This document shows positions 12,894-26,210 of a stretch of 64,000 bases of DNA, piece after piece. The position numbers and the translations under genes were made by a program. The stretch spans positions 1 through 64,000 of the forward strand of contig JASJFT010000118.1 of assembly GCA_030770425.1 (NCBI GenBank), written 5' to 3'. How positions within the stretch are numbered: the first letter of the stretch is position 1; every line of letters begins with the position of its first letter. The notes under the pieces are model-generated. The model was not told where the DNA came from, made no database searches, and was given only the letters and a program-made list of their open reading frames with translations. This DNA comes from Darksidea phi (Eukaryota > Ascomycota > Dothideomycetes > Pleosporales > Lentitheciaceae).

Positions 12894-15800
12894 ACTATAT
12901 TATAGACGTTACTCTTAGAATTCTTAAATTCTAGTAGATCGATAATAAAGTCTAAGGAGTAATTATACTATAGCTTCTATAATAGAGAAATTAGTTCTAG
13001 TAATCTTTATAACTTATATCTTCGTACTTTATTTATTTAATATACTATATAGTCTTATATATACGTATTAACCTTTACTTAAAGTTTTAACTAATAATAC
13101 TTTCTTTATAAAAGTTTAATAGTCTTATCTACTTTATAATAATCTCTTAGAAGATTATTATAATTTCTTATAAGAATAGCTTAATAAAAAGCTTTATTAT
13201 TAGAAATCTATACTTTTTCTACTCTTTGAAAAATATCCTTCGAATCTATAATCTATAAAGATATATTCTTTTATTCTTCTTTACTCTTAAACTTTTATAT
13301 ATATTATATATTTTTATAATAGACTATATTATATTTTTATACTTTCTAGATATAATCTAATAGTAGTCTAGAAGTTTCTTAGCTAAAGAATAAGTTATCG
13401 TTTATAACTTCTAGTAAAGACTTATATAATATAAAGGTAGAAAATACTTTATAATATTAAAGAAATATTAAAGCTAGATCTAAGCCTTTTAATTACTCTT
13501 TAGATTTATCGTCCCCGTTTATAAATAGATTAAGATTAATAGATAATATATTATCGAAAACTAATACTATACTAGAGGATTCTATAGTAAAATAGTTTAT
13601 ATTATCTTTAAATTCTTAATAAATTATTTATAAATTCTTATTAATAAGATTAAATTTATATACTATCTAATCTTTAGTATATAGAATTATAGGCTTCCGG
13701 AGTATTTATATCTAGAGTTTATTTTAAAGTATAGGAAGTATAATATTTTTTAGTATCCTTTCTTCTCTAAGCTAAAAGTCTTTAGTATAATTAGATTATT
13801 ATAATAGTATATTAATTAGATTATCTATACTAGACTTATATTTAATCTTAAAATTAAAATAAGCTAACTCTTTAGTCTAGTATACTTACTTAGATAAGAG
13901 TACTTTTATAGTTATAAAATATCTTAGATTATTATAGTTATATAGTATATAAATAGTATTTAAAGTATACTTAAGATAGTATTACTACTATTTAAAGATT
14001 TTTATAATAATAAATAACTCTTTATTATAAGTATTCTACTAAACCTATAGTCTAGTAAACTTACGACTAAAGAATATAACTAGTTTCTAGTATTTTTTTA
14101 TTAAAAGTACTATTATTTATAGCTATAATAGGATAGCTACTATAGTAAATTTAAAGATATTAGTAATAACTATTATAAGTTTTATTAAATTAAAGTACTA
14201 GAGGATAGAAGCTCTTATAAAGAGCTTATAGAGTATAAGAAATATATTATATATATTCTCTAGCTAAAACTAAAAGATATACTACTTTATAGAACTCTTC
14301 TTAATCTTCTTTAACTTTTTTACTAATATATTCTTACTAGAATTTTATTAGACTAGTATTAGATTCTATATAGAAATTATATATTTTAGAAGTAAATAAA
14401 TAATATCTAAGTAATTATATATAAACTATTAATAAAAGTTTATAAATCTAAGAAATACTTAAATATTCTAATAGCTCTTAGACTTTAGCTACTCTTTAAT
14501 TATTTAGATCTATATAGAGTCTATAACTACCCTATAAAGAGTTACTATTAAGTTAAGAAACTCTACTAACTTTATAGAAAAGATATACTTTAAGACTTTA
14601 TAATAGAGTTCCTAATTATATAATCTTTTAAGGACTTTATAAATATATTATTTATAATCCTTCTTTTTTTTAAAGTATATAAGGATATTATCTAAATAGA
14701 TAATATATATTTTATTTAATAGACTACTTAAGATCCTATAGATATATAACTAAAATATAATAAATATATTTATAAGACCGAATAGTATTATTAGATATTT
14801 AAAATAACTATAGTATATTTTAAATACTATCTTCTACTTATTATCCTTCTTAATATATAATTAATAATATATTTTATAAAGATTAAGTTTTATAAAGATC
14901 TTAGTTCTAGATAACTAGTCTAGTATTTTACTTATAAGAGATATAGAGTAATAATTTTTAATTATTATCTTATTTAAATCTTTATAATTAATATATAATC
15001 GAAGTATACTATTAGCCTTAAATATAAAAAGTATTAGGGCCTTTATTAGAGACTTACTAGGCCGAATCTACCTCTTCTCTAGAGAGTTATTAAGGTATTC
15101 TTTTAAAATTTTAAGTTCTCTTCTAAAGAGATTATAAATAGGTAGATTTAATAGTATCTTTTTCTTTTTAAGATTAATAGTATAGTTATACTCTAAGTTA
15201 GGAGTAATTTTATTAGTAAATTTAAAATTAAAGTACTAAAACTAATTATAAAAGTATTCTAATATCTTTATAACTTTCTTAAAGTTAATTTTCTTATTAG
15301 AATTATTATAGTAAGTATTTAAATAGTTTTTAAACTTTTATTATTTCTTTTAATAAAGAGCCGTAATCCTTTATAAAGGGGTATTTATTATTAATACTAT
15401 AACTTAGGAGACTATAGCCTCGAGTAGTTATACTAGTTTAGAGTATTACTTTATATAGTAAATAAGATAATTATAAAGTTATAGGGTCTAGTTTTTTAAC
15501 TAAAGTAGACTCTACTTATTCTAGTATTAAGTATTCTAAGACTTATTATCCTTTAAAATTTATATCTCGTTAATAGATATCTATAAATATTTTACGGTCT
15601 CTACTATATTAAGAAATTAAAGTTAATATTCTTTCTTATTTATAAGTAATTAAGTATAAAAGCTTCTTAGATATAGTATATATACTTTCTCTCTAAGTTA
15701 TAGTTATTATATTAAGTTATTAGATATTATCTTAACTTTAATATACTTAACTACTATACTTCTATCCTATTACTTAAAAGATCCCTTTTAGTAATCTACT

Positions 15801-17861
15801 TAAGGGTTTACCTTATATAGCTATAGCTAATTAAGAATAAGATTATAACTATTTATAAGGATAGTCTAAAATATCTAAAAATCTATTATTCTTATTATAT
15901 TTTAAGAATTCTATATTATTATTATAATAATATATAGCTCTTTTAGATATAGTAGTATACTAAAGACTTAATATATTTATAGTTTTATATATAATAATAT
16001 CTTAGAAAGGTTCTATTATAGTATAAGGTCCTTCTTAATAATATTTAAATCTAATTTTATATTAAAAAGGTTCTAGGTCTATATTAGAATATCTATAGGA
16101 AGGTATATTCTTATATTACTAGTAATCTATAAGGATTTACTATTAGTATTTAACCCTAGTAGTATTATAGTAATATTAGTAACTAGAGCTTATCTTTTTT
16201 TAAGAATAAGTTAGCTTTCTCTTCTTAAGCTCTATCTAACCTATTATCGTCTTTAGAGTAATACTTTTAATAGTTCTTCTTTTAGTTAGTCTTTAATTAG
16301 AATATTAATACTATACTCTTAGAATATAATAGGATTCTTAATAGAGACTATCTAGTATAGCTTTACTAAGAGGGCTTTTAATTCTATTTCTTTTAGTCGG
16401 AATTACTTAAAGCTACTAAAGATATAGTATACTTTCTACTTATAGTTAAATTAGGGCTAGAAACCTTTAGGAGAGTAGCTAGTATAGAGGTAAAGTATAC
16501 TACTATCTCTATATTTTATAAAATATATTTAAACTATAACTAAGTTTATATATTTTTAAGCTAGTTATCTCTTTATATCTTATAATATAAGAGTTCTAGA
16601 TATTTACTCTATACTATAAATATCTTTAATATATTAGAACTTATATTATTACTAAAAGGTTTTATTTTTAAAGTAGCTTTATAAGTTATAAAATAGTTAA
16701 AGAAGAAGTTAAAGCTATTATTCTAGTACTATTTAATATTCTAAAATTTAAAGTAATTATTAAACTTTATTAAGACGGGGTTCTTTATAAGATTCTTAAG
16801 CTTTATTTATAATTAAAGCTATATAATAACTTTACTATTATTAATAGCTTAGACTAATAGATTATAATATATATTATTCTTAATAAGTATTATAACCTAT
16901 ATAGTATACTTAAGAGTATTAGTAGTAGCGAAGTTAATTTAGAAGAGACTATTAATATCTTTAATCTAATAATCTATAGTTTAAGTTATTAGGATTTTCT
17001 TTAATAAGCTTAGTATAAAAGGGTTCCTAATCTTAATTAGATTAGATAGCCTCTAATAAGTATCGTCTATTAGGGGTAGGTTAACTATAGTCTAAGGGGT
17101 TACTATAACTAGTCTAAAGATTATTTAAACTATAATAAGGTCTACTCGTATAGCCTCGATCTAGTCGGCTAGTATATCCTAGTATTAAAGGTCGAGTAGT
17201 ATTTTTACTATTTTAACTAAGAGTACTTTATCTAAGATTAGAGTATAGATAGATATAATATAGATTATACCTAAGTAATTACTATTTATTAGAGTATTAT
17301 TAGCTCCTAATATAGGTAGTATAGTAGAAGCTAAGGGTTAATATAATTAGAATCTACTTATATAAGTTATATTTTTATAGCTAGATATTCTATTATTTTC
17401 TTATATAAATTAGTAGTCTTTATTAGTTATAGTTATTATTAAGGCCCTATTAAAAGATAGTAGTTTATTAGATATCTTTAAGATATTTCTACTATTATAC
17501 TATATATAGGTTATAGGGGTTTTAAAGATATATTAATCCTTCTAAATATTTTTAGAATTAAATAGGTCTCCTAACTAGTAATTATCTTTATTATCTAATT
17601 CTAGTTTTTAAACTTATTACTTATTAAACTTAGAATATTACTAGTATACTTCGTTAACTAGCTACGTATTAGGGTTATTTCGTCTACTAGACGAATAGAT
17701 ACTAAAGTAGGTATTCTTCTTTAAGTAGATAGTACGAGAAGGTATATTAATAGCTCTAAATAGATATCGTATAGTATAATTAATAAGAACTTTTAAAGTA
17801 TTAGCTTTTAGTATTAATATCGTACTACTAGTTCTTAAAAAGAAGTAAAAAGGATTTAAAT

Positions 17862-18047
17862 TATAAGATATATATAGGTAGATAGATATAAAGATACTAA
17901 GATAGTAAAAGAGTTATATTCGAATAGAGATAAGATAAATTCTTAAGAAGATATAATAGTAGAACGTAGAACTATATAGAGTCTAGTATATAATTATAGC
18001 TAGACTAATAATAATCTAGAAGTTCTTTAATAGAAGTAGACGTAATA
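17862..18047 (-). repeat. 5' LTR of element B
   Basis: A 186-bp LTR followed directly by ATTAG (18048-18052), the second copy of the target duplication. Differences from its partner are mostly transitions. Confidence 0.9.
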
Positions 18048-18218
18048 ATTAGTCTAATAGATAGTTAGCTTATTTAGTATATTAAGCTTTATTTAGATAT
18101 AAGAATCTTTTACTCTTATACCCTTATAATACTATTTTAGAATAGCTTTAATATATTAATTCTATTATTAGTTAATTAAAAGACTATCTTAGCTATTATA
18201 ACTTCTAGTTATTTATAC

Positions 18219-18395
18219 TATTATAGTACTAATCTATAACTATTTATATCTATTATATACTATATCTATAGTTATAGTACTTTCTTTACTAGACTTTACT
18301 ATATTAGATATATATAGCCCCTACTCGTTCTAGTATTAGTCCTTTATAGTATAACTTATATTCTACCTTAACCCTAGTATATCTATACTATAATA
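18219..18395 (+). repeat. 5' LTR of element C
   Basis: 177 bp, preceded by TATAC at 18214-18218. It starts TATTATAG, a likely RIP product of TGTTACAG. Confidence 0.9.
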
Positions 18396-21300
18396 GTTTA
18401 TACTATTCTCTCTTTTAATCCTACTACTAGGATAAAACGCTCCTCTAATAGTCTAATTAACTACTTTAAACCTAGGAAATATTAAGTTAAACCTAAGACC
18501 TACGCTATACCTAGAATACCGAGAATACTAAGAATACTAAGAATACTAAAAATATTAGAAATACTAAAAATACTATAGTTACTAAAGATTAGTAATACTA
18601 GTAGAATATATAACTTATTATTATAATTAGTTAGATTTTTATACTAATCTCTCTTATTTATATAGAAGGCGTAGTAAGCGATCCTATAATATTAATTATA
18701 TTAGAAAATAAAGAATCTATCTTTCTAACTCGTTATAGTATCGAAGCTATATTAAATATCCTAGATATAGGTATATAGTACCGTATTTCCTCTCTTACTA
18801 TAGACCTTAAAGAAGTATATTAAGTTATTTAGTAGCTTTAAAGTAAAGTTAATATTTTATATATCTAGACCTCTACCCGTACCTCTTACTACTGTCTTAC
18901 TACTAATTCTAATAAATTTAATAGAGTTAATAAGTTTATAAGTAAGTACTAAATTAAGTATAAAAATTAGAAATATAAAATCTATAGTATCTATACTATA
19001 AATAGGATAATCTTTAATATAGAATTTAAATATATCTAATATATCTTTAGTCTTATATCTAGTAATATATTTAATATTTACTATAATCTACTTAAGACTA
19101 TATAGTTTAACCTAGACGACCTAACTAAATAGAAATAGTAAACTACTACTAACCTATAGAATATCCTTAATAGCTACTATATTATTTCTAATAAATAGAT
19201 TAAGATAAGTACTATATTTAATAAAGTTATTATAAGTAGCCGGCTATTTTTAGACTTCTAAGCCGAATTCTATAAATAGACTACTAAAGTAGAAAAAATT
19301 AATATAGAAAAAGTCTAAGTCTTATATACTAAAGTCTCTACTATACTAAGTACTATAGCCGTCCTTCGAGAAAAATAACTAAATCGTATAGACTATAAGG
19401 AATAGGTAGTACTCTTTATATAAATTTAGAAAAGAAAATAAGTAAAAGAATATATTAAAAGTATATATATTAGCTTTTATTTAAATAATAATCGACTAAA
19501 TAATACTCTCTAGTTAGTTCTTATATCTATATTTTTCTTTCTAATAATAGTTCTAACTTATACTAGTAACTCTATAATTTTAGATATAATATATACTCTA
19601 TATACCTCTTATAAAGAATATAAGACTACTAATATCTACTTCTATTATAGTAAACTAGGCTACTATAAGAATATATATCTCGAAAAGAAGAAAAATAATA
19701 AGTAATTTAGTAAAGTCTAGGGCTAAGAGTAGACTATATAATAAATACTTTAGGATTAATAAGTAATATATACTTAGCTTTAATATCTTTAATACTAGTA
19801 GATCTAGAATTAATATATATAACTCTAATACGACCGCCCCTAGTTCTAGTATAATAACTAGAATACTAATAATTAATTCCTCTACTAACGTCTATTTAAT
19901 AATCCCTTCTTTAATTATACTATAGACTAATCTTAAGAATATACTAGAACTAAAACTTCTATATTTAAGACTAAAGCCCCTCGTATTAATATACTAGTTA
20001 GCTTAGTATTACCCTTTATAAGTATCTCTTATATTAATAACTTAAAAAAATATATAATCTTTAGTTATTATTATAACTAGAGGTTAGGTAGAAAAGAATT
20101 ATTAGACGAGTAATTATACTAGATTTAGACTATTCTAAGTAAAAAGGCCCCCCTTTAACTTAGATCTATAGATAATAAATTATTATTTATTTATACTTCT
20201 TTTCTACTTATATATATTACTATTAATATATAGAGTCTTATAAATAGTAGATACTTAGTTATTATCTTTCTTAACTAAATCTTTACTTAAAAATACGTTA
20301 TTAATATCTATACTATATCCTTTCTAAGAAAGCTCTTACTAGTTAATAGCTATACTAATAATATACTTATTTAATATACTATTTTATCTATATAGATTAA
20401 AAATTATTATAAAAACTATTTATTATATATTACTAATCTAGTCTAAAATACTCCTATTATTCTTAGTCTTCTTTAGTTTTAGAAATATAACCTATTTATT
20501 AACTAGACTTTAATAATAGTTAATATAGATTTATAGTACTATTAGAAATATTACTATTATAGAACTAAGACTATATAAGTAACTTTCTTAGCTACCTCCT
20601 CTAATAAAAATATATTAGATAAAACTAAACTATTATACCTTAATTTATATACTAATATAATAAATTATTAACTATCTTTATATATTAAGGATATTAACGA
20701 GTATAATTTTTATTAACTAAGTAGAGAGATTCTAATAGACCTACCCCCTAAACTTATACTAGACTATCCCTACTATAGAATAAGAAACTTAGATACTAAA
20801 TATAGGAAAATTCTAGAATATTAAGTAATTATAGTATAAAATTATATTATAACTAAACTACTACTAGTCGTATAAATAGGTAGACGTCGAGTTAATTTAA
20901 AGAAACTTAAGAAAGAACTACTATTACTACTTAGTATCTCTCTACTAACTAAACTAAATTATAAATTCTTTAATTTCTCTAATATTTATCTTATATAAGC
21001 TATAATTTTTATATAATTTTATAAATAATTTAATATAAAAGCTACCTATATTATATAAAACGAGCTAGACTAAGTACTTAAAATATTACTAAAGAATAAA
21101 GAAGACTAAATTCCGAATCTTACTAAAGAAGAATTTAAAGATATTCTAGATAGTAAAATTATAACTAATCTCCTAGATAAGTTTCTACTATAGTTTTATA
21201 AATTTCTTACTAACTATAAATATACCCTATACCTTTAAGATATTAAAGAATTAGATATTAATAAGTTTCTAGTAGAGAAACTACCTCTATTTAACGACGA

Positions 21301-24300
21301 ACTAAAAAAGAAACTTCTAGAATAGTTAAGAGATATAGTAGCTAAATTTCTTCTTAGAAAAGTAGATAAACTTCTACTAAGATAAGTATAAAATTATAAA
21401 ATTAATATTATTTTAAGTAAAGAACCCCTATATTAAAAAAATCGACTCTTTTTTTTACTTAAATTCTAAGTTATATATAAATAGCTAGATAATAACCTAG
21501 ATAAGAGTTTTATCTAGGAATCCCGTATATAATATACTACCTCTCTACTTCTAGTAATAAAACTAGATAGAGAAGTATATATATATTAAGACTATAAAGA
21601 TTTAAATAATATTACTATTAAGAATTACTATCTACTACCTCTTATCTAAGAAACCCTTAATACTTTTTATAATATAAAGGTATATACTAAACTTAATATT
21701 ATTACTACCTTTAATAAATTATATATCGCTAAAGAATATAAGTAGAAAATAGTATTTATTATATATTTTAGACTTTTTAAAATCTTAATTATACCTTTTA
21801 GTCTTTATAACGTACTAGTATTCTTCTAAAACTATATTAATTATACCCTTTATAATCTACTAGACTATATCTATACTACGTACCTTAATAATATCCTAGT
21901 CTACTTAGATAATAGAAAAGAATACTAGAAATATATCTAAGAAGTAGTTTAAAGATTAATTAATATTAATCTTTAAATTAATATCTATAAATATAAGTTC
22001 GAGGTTATAGAAACTAAATATCTTAGACTTATTATCTTTTTTAATAGTATTAAAATAGACTTTAAGAAAGTTACTATTATTTTAAAATAAATATAACCCC
22101 CTTATCTAAAAAATTTATAAAAATTTCTAAGCTTTATAAACTTTTATTAATACTTTATTTAAGACTTTTTAAAGATATATACCTTACTTAATAAACTTTT
22201 ATATAAGAATACCCCGTAGAACTAGACTACTAAATAAATAACTACCTTTAAGTCGCTTAAGAATTTCTTTATTATAGTACTAGTACTAATAATATATAAT
22301 TTTACTAAGAAGATAGTTCTAGAAATTAATATCTTTAATTAGGTATTAGATAGTATTCTCTTTTAATATAATAATAATAATATTCTATATATAGTCGTTT
22401 ACTTCTTAAGTAAATATAATACTATTAAATATAATTATAAAATCTATAATAAAGAATTATTAGTAATTATTAAGTTTCTAAAAGAATAGTAACTAGAACT
22501 CTAAGGAACTATAGAACTATTTAAAATTATTACTAACTATAAGAATCTAGAATACTTTATAACTATAAAGGTACTATTATAATACTAAGTTTACTAGTTA
22601 AAGTTCCTATTATAATTTAACTTTAGAATTATTTATTAACTAGACTTAAAAGCTATATAACTAGACGTACTAAGTAGAATACTAGAGGACTAATTAAATA
22701 AGAATAATACTTCTAATAATAGAATAAAAAATAGATTATAAATAGTCCTCCTATTAAAAGTTCTTAGTAATAAAGTTTTAAAAGATCTTCTTAACTAAAC
22801 CCTTATAAGTATAGTACTATTAATCCTTTCTACTATAGATTAATCTATTAACGAACTAATTAACTTTATATACTCTACTATACTAATAATTATAAAAATA
22901 ATTACTACTCTCTTAAACTTAAGTATAAGATACTAGTTAAAATACCTTTAAAAAATTATATAGATATTAATACTAGACTTTATACTTTACTAAGACTATA
23001 TATAGTATCGAGAATATCTCTTTATACTATCTTATAATAAACTTTATATATAAATTCTATACTAAATATATAATTCTATATTTATTAGATATCTAGAATA
23101 GGTTAAAATAATAAAACTAGTTATTTAAGACTATTAGTAGTTATATATAATATATAATATTAAAATCTATATCTAAGTATATAAACTCTACGTTTAAACT
23201 AAAAGTTTTAAATTATTATCTTAAGAATTTCTTAAACTCTTACTAGTTCTATTTTAAATATAGTCTAATATCTCTATTAATTATATTACCCTACTTTTAA
23301 AATTATAATAGTACGACCGTATATATAAATATATTCTTATTATAGTTTATAGACTTATAAAGATATATTATATTATCTCTATTAGAAAAATTAATATATC
23401 TAAGTTAGTTAACGTCTTTATATCTTAAGTTTATTTTCTTTATAGTTATCCTAATAATATTCTATCTAATTAAGGAATCTAATTTATATTATAATTTTAG
23501 AACTAATTATTTATAAGGTTTAGAATTATATTAAAATACTTCTTATTATTTTACCTTAAGATAGACGGCTAGATCGAAAGAGTAAATAGTAATATTAAAG
23601 TATACCTTTAGATATTTATAAACTTCTATTAAAATAATTAAATATAATAACTTCCTCTTATAAAATTTATTATAAATAATATTATCTCTAAAATAATTAA
23701 TATTTCTTTATTCTTTATTAATTACGACTTTTACCTAAAACTTAAAGTTAAGTCTAGCTAATTAATACTATTAAATCTATTTCTATTCTAATAATAGAAA
23801 TTCTTTAAAGTAAATAATACTATTAATAGATTTAATTATATTATTCCTTAGCTAAAAGTTATTACTAAATAATCTATTAAGTACTACGAATACTATATAA
23901 ATAAGAAATAAGAAGATATATTAAGATTTACTATAGAAAATAAGATCTTTATAAATATAAGAAATATAAAAATTAATAGACTAATAAAAAAAGAAGATAA
24001 TAAAATAATAGATTTATTTAAAGTTTTAAAAGTTTATAACTAAGTATATACCCTAGAACTCTTAGTAACTATAAAAATATTTCTAGTATTTTATAACTTA
24101 TTACTTTAATTAAAATACCCCTTTTAAAGACTCCTAGGATAAAATATAATAAATAAAGCTAAGTTTTAATATCTTAGAGAAAGAATACTTAAATAAGAAG
24201 ATAAAATAAAAGAGCTAATTAAATAATAGAAATTCGAGTCCCTACTAGACTATTACGATAAAGACCTACGATAACTAATATACTTAGTTAAATAGAAATA

Positions 24301-24478
24301 CTACCCTATTATCTAGTAGCTAGTATCCGATCTAAAAGGTTAAGAGAGTATAGTCTACTAATTTTATAATAACTATCTAGATAAACCTACCCTAAGATAG
24401 ATCTAAAGAATACTAATATTAGTAAATTTTCTTTCTATAAAGTTATTCGAGATATATAGCTATTTAAAGAGGAGGTAC

Positions 24479-24655
24479 TATTATAGTACTAATTTATAAC
24501 TATTTATATCTATTATATATTATATCTATAGTTATAGTACTCTCTTTACTAGATCTTACTATATTGGGTATATATAGTCCCTATTTATTCTAGTATTAAC
24601 CCTTTATAGTATAACTTATATTTTATCTTAACTCTAGTATATCTATATCGTAATA
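24479..24655 (+). repeat. 3' LTR of element C
   Basis: 177 bp, preceded by the polypurine tract and followed by TATAC at 24656-24660. Confidence 0.9.
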
Positions 24656-24660
24656 TATAC

Positions 24661-24865
24661 TTAGTTCTAGGATCTTATATAGACTAGTTACTAAGCTTAA
24701 TATAAACTAGTTATTAAGCTTAATATTAACTAGTTACTAAGTCTAATACTAAGTCTAATACTATATATTTTATATATTACTTAATATATATAAATTATAT
24801 AATATAAAATATATATATTCTATAGACTAAATAATAATATAGAGACGGAGAGAGGGGGTAGTCCT
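24661..24865. repeat. Second segment of the 12-bp tandem array and AT-rich tail
   Basis: 24661-24770 repeats the ACTAGT/TAGTTACTAAG/CTAATACTAAGT modules seen at 1590-2345. It is followed by about 95 bp of almost pure A/T. CA and TG return near 24870, which marks the edge of the RIP block. Confidence 0.7.
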
Positions 24866-24983
24866 ATATACTTGTATAGGTTTTAATATTCTCGGTTAGA
24901 ATTTTGATTTTGTCCCTTTCATCGCTAATCGTCACCCGTAGGTAAGCCGGCGTTTTCCCGGCAACCGCCATTCCCCGCAACCT

Positions 24984-25533
24984 TCACTGAGGGAACGAAA
25001 TTCTCCCACAGCAACCGCTGAACGACTCACACGCTACGTTATCTATCCCACGATACCCTACACACCCCGCCACGGCCGAAATACGCCGGCGGATACCTAT
25101 CGCAGCCATGGCACCCAACGGACAACTGCGATAGCCAAGCTTGATCCTGGATCGCTTCCTCATCCCGAGGCGAAAACTACGGTCAATGGCACTCAAGGCA
25201 CCACCAACGTCTGCCCGGGGAACGGCATCGTCGTGGACTGAGGTTGGGAGTAATGGGCGTGATGATCCATCTCTTGCAAGTGCCGGCCATGGCGATGGGG
25301 TTGGGAGAGGGCGGGGTGGATAGGGCTTGAGGCGTTCTGGTAGGCAGATTGCCGGCGGCAACAATGGGGATAGAAGCGGTAGACCTTGATTTCGCGAGGG
25401 TGGATCCATAGTACGCCGTGGTGAAAACCCTATCGGGGACGGTGAACGGGAGGGTTAGTACGCAGATGAACCCCAGCCCGCTTAGGGAGGAAGATGGCAG
25501 TCTAGTACTACCAGACTGTCTGTAGGAGTGCAC
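24984..25533 (-). pseudogene. Possible subtilase-like protease relic
   Basis: The minus strand reads SIPIVAAGN, then 17 residues, then IAMAGT, then ITPITPNLS in one frame. After a shift, another frame reads VHDDAVPRADVGGALSAI. Their order and spacing recall the S8 subtilase Asn region (VVAAGN), the ITVGAT strand and the NFGP/FAPGV segment. The Ser block (GTSMA) is not clearly visible; LGAMAA is the nearest match. No intact frame carries all parts. If the reading is right, this is a frameshifted fragment at the edge of the RIP block. It could equally be chance similarity in GC-rich noncoding DNA. Confidence 0.3.
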
Positions 25534-26210
25534 CAGGCGAGCATAGAGAACCCAGGGGCTATTAGCCCTTCTGCGCTTGGGGAGGTGGCGAGTTGCGGGT
25601 GAAGGTTAGATGCACAGCGCGCGCCGGGGCTGTTCGATCCGTCTCGTTCCCACGGCGAGCTGCCGCAAGGCTTGGGTGGGGGATGGAATTCGTGTCGTGT
25701 ACGCTAAGTTGAGCAGTTAAGATGCTCACGTGCATCTCATGTGTCCACGGGTCCTCGTCATCGACTAGGCTGTCATTGTAGCTCCACATCGCATGCACCG
25801 AGATATAGTAAGAGGATCCCTCACATAAGCCTTTGAATACTCTCCCATTGTAAGACCCTAGGACTGAGGGCAATCAACTAGGAATCATAACAGCCAAGGT
25901 AGCCTTCGAATCAACTGGTTCTCGACTGTGTGTCGTGGAAGAAAGTACAGTGGACATGTCGACAAGCGAAACGCGTTATCACGTGGTTGGGCGACACGGA
26001 ATACAAATGCTCAAGGTTGGAGTGCGAGCCATTGCAATGCCGTTCGGCTGCCTGAGATGGTTTGAAAGCATTGCAATGCCGTTCGGCTGCCTGAGATGGT
26101 TTGAAAGCTCTTGCATTGTGTTGCAGTCTAGGCGTTACCACTTATACACGACTGAACATATGGCGCCATCGCGCAGTAACGCTATCTAGTTGCGCGCCTT
26201 CTAGAAGACA
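25534..26210. other. Intergenic stretch without a recognisable gene
   Basis: Only short, overlapping frames occur on both strands and none resembles a known family. The one clear structure is the 39-bp duplication at 26030-26108. Confidence 0.5.
26030..26108. repeat. Perfect 39-bp tandem duplication
   Basis: Two identical adjacent copies of a 39-bp unit beginning CATTGCAATGCCGTTC occupy this span, with one extra shared base. The copies show no differences, so the duplication is recent. Confidence 0.9.

Larger units (their letters stand above)
2421..18047 (-). mobile_element. Element B: Ty3/Gypsy chromovirus, RIP-inactivated, interrupted by element A
   Basis: LTRs of 186 bp lie at 2421-2606 and 17862-18047, flanked by the 5-bp target duplication ATTAG (2416-2420, 18048-18052). 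Removing nested A leaves about 8.6 kb, the same as element D. The minus strand still shows the reverse transcriptase core at about 14680-14715 as YLDN-IL (from YLDD). Near 4800-4925 it shows a C-terminal chromodomain remnant corresponding to D 58880-58990. A polypurine tract, seen on the plus strand as GTCTCCCTCTTTT from 2609, adjoins the 3' LTR. The element encoded Gag and Pol with a chromodomain integrase; it is now dead, with stops throughout. Confidence 0.92.
18219..24655 (+). mobile_element. Element C: compact Ty3/Gypsy chromovirus, RIP-inactivated
   Basis: LTRs of 177 bp (18219-18395, 24479-24655) are flanked by target duplication TATAC (18214-18218, 24656-24660). The element is 6.4 kb. 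In plus-strand order it shows a Gag zinc knuckle (about 19637-19678, YFYYSKLGYYKNIY where CCHC residues became Tyr), reverse transcriptase YLNNILVYLDN (21881 onward), an integrase core near 23345 (VYRLIK for VDRLTK) and a chromodomain (about 24281-24390, YLVK-KYYP then FYNNYLDKP). A polypurine tract AAAGAGGAGGTAC lies at 24466-24478. No uninterrupted frame is left. Its LTR is unlike those of A and B. Confidence 0.93.
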
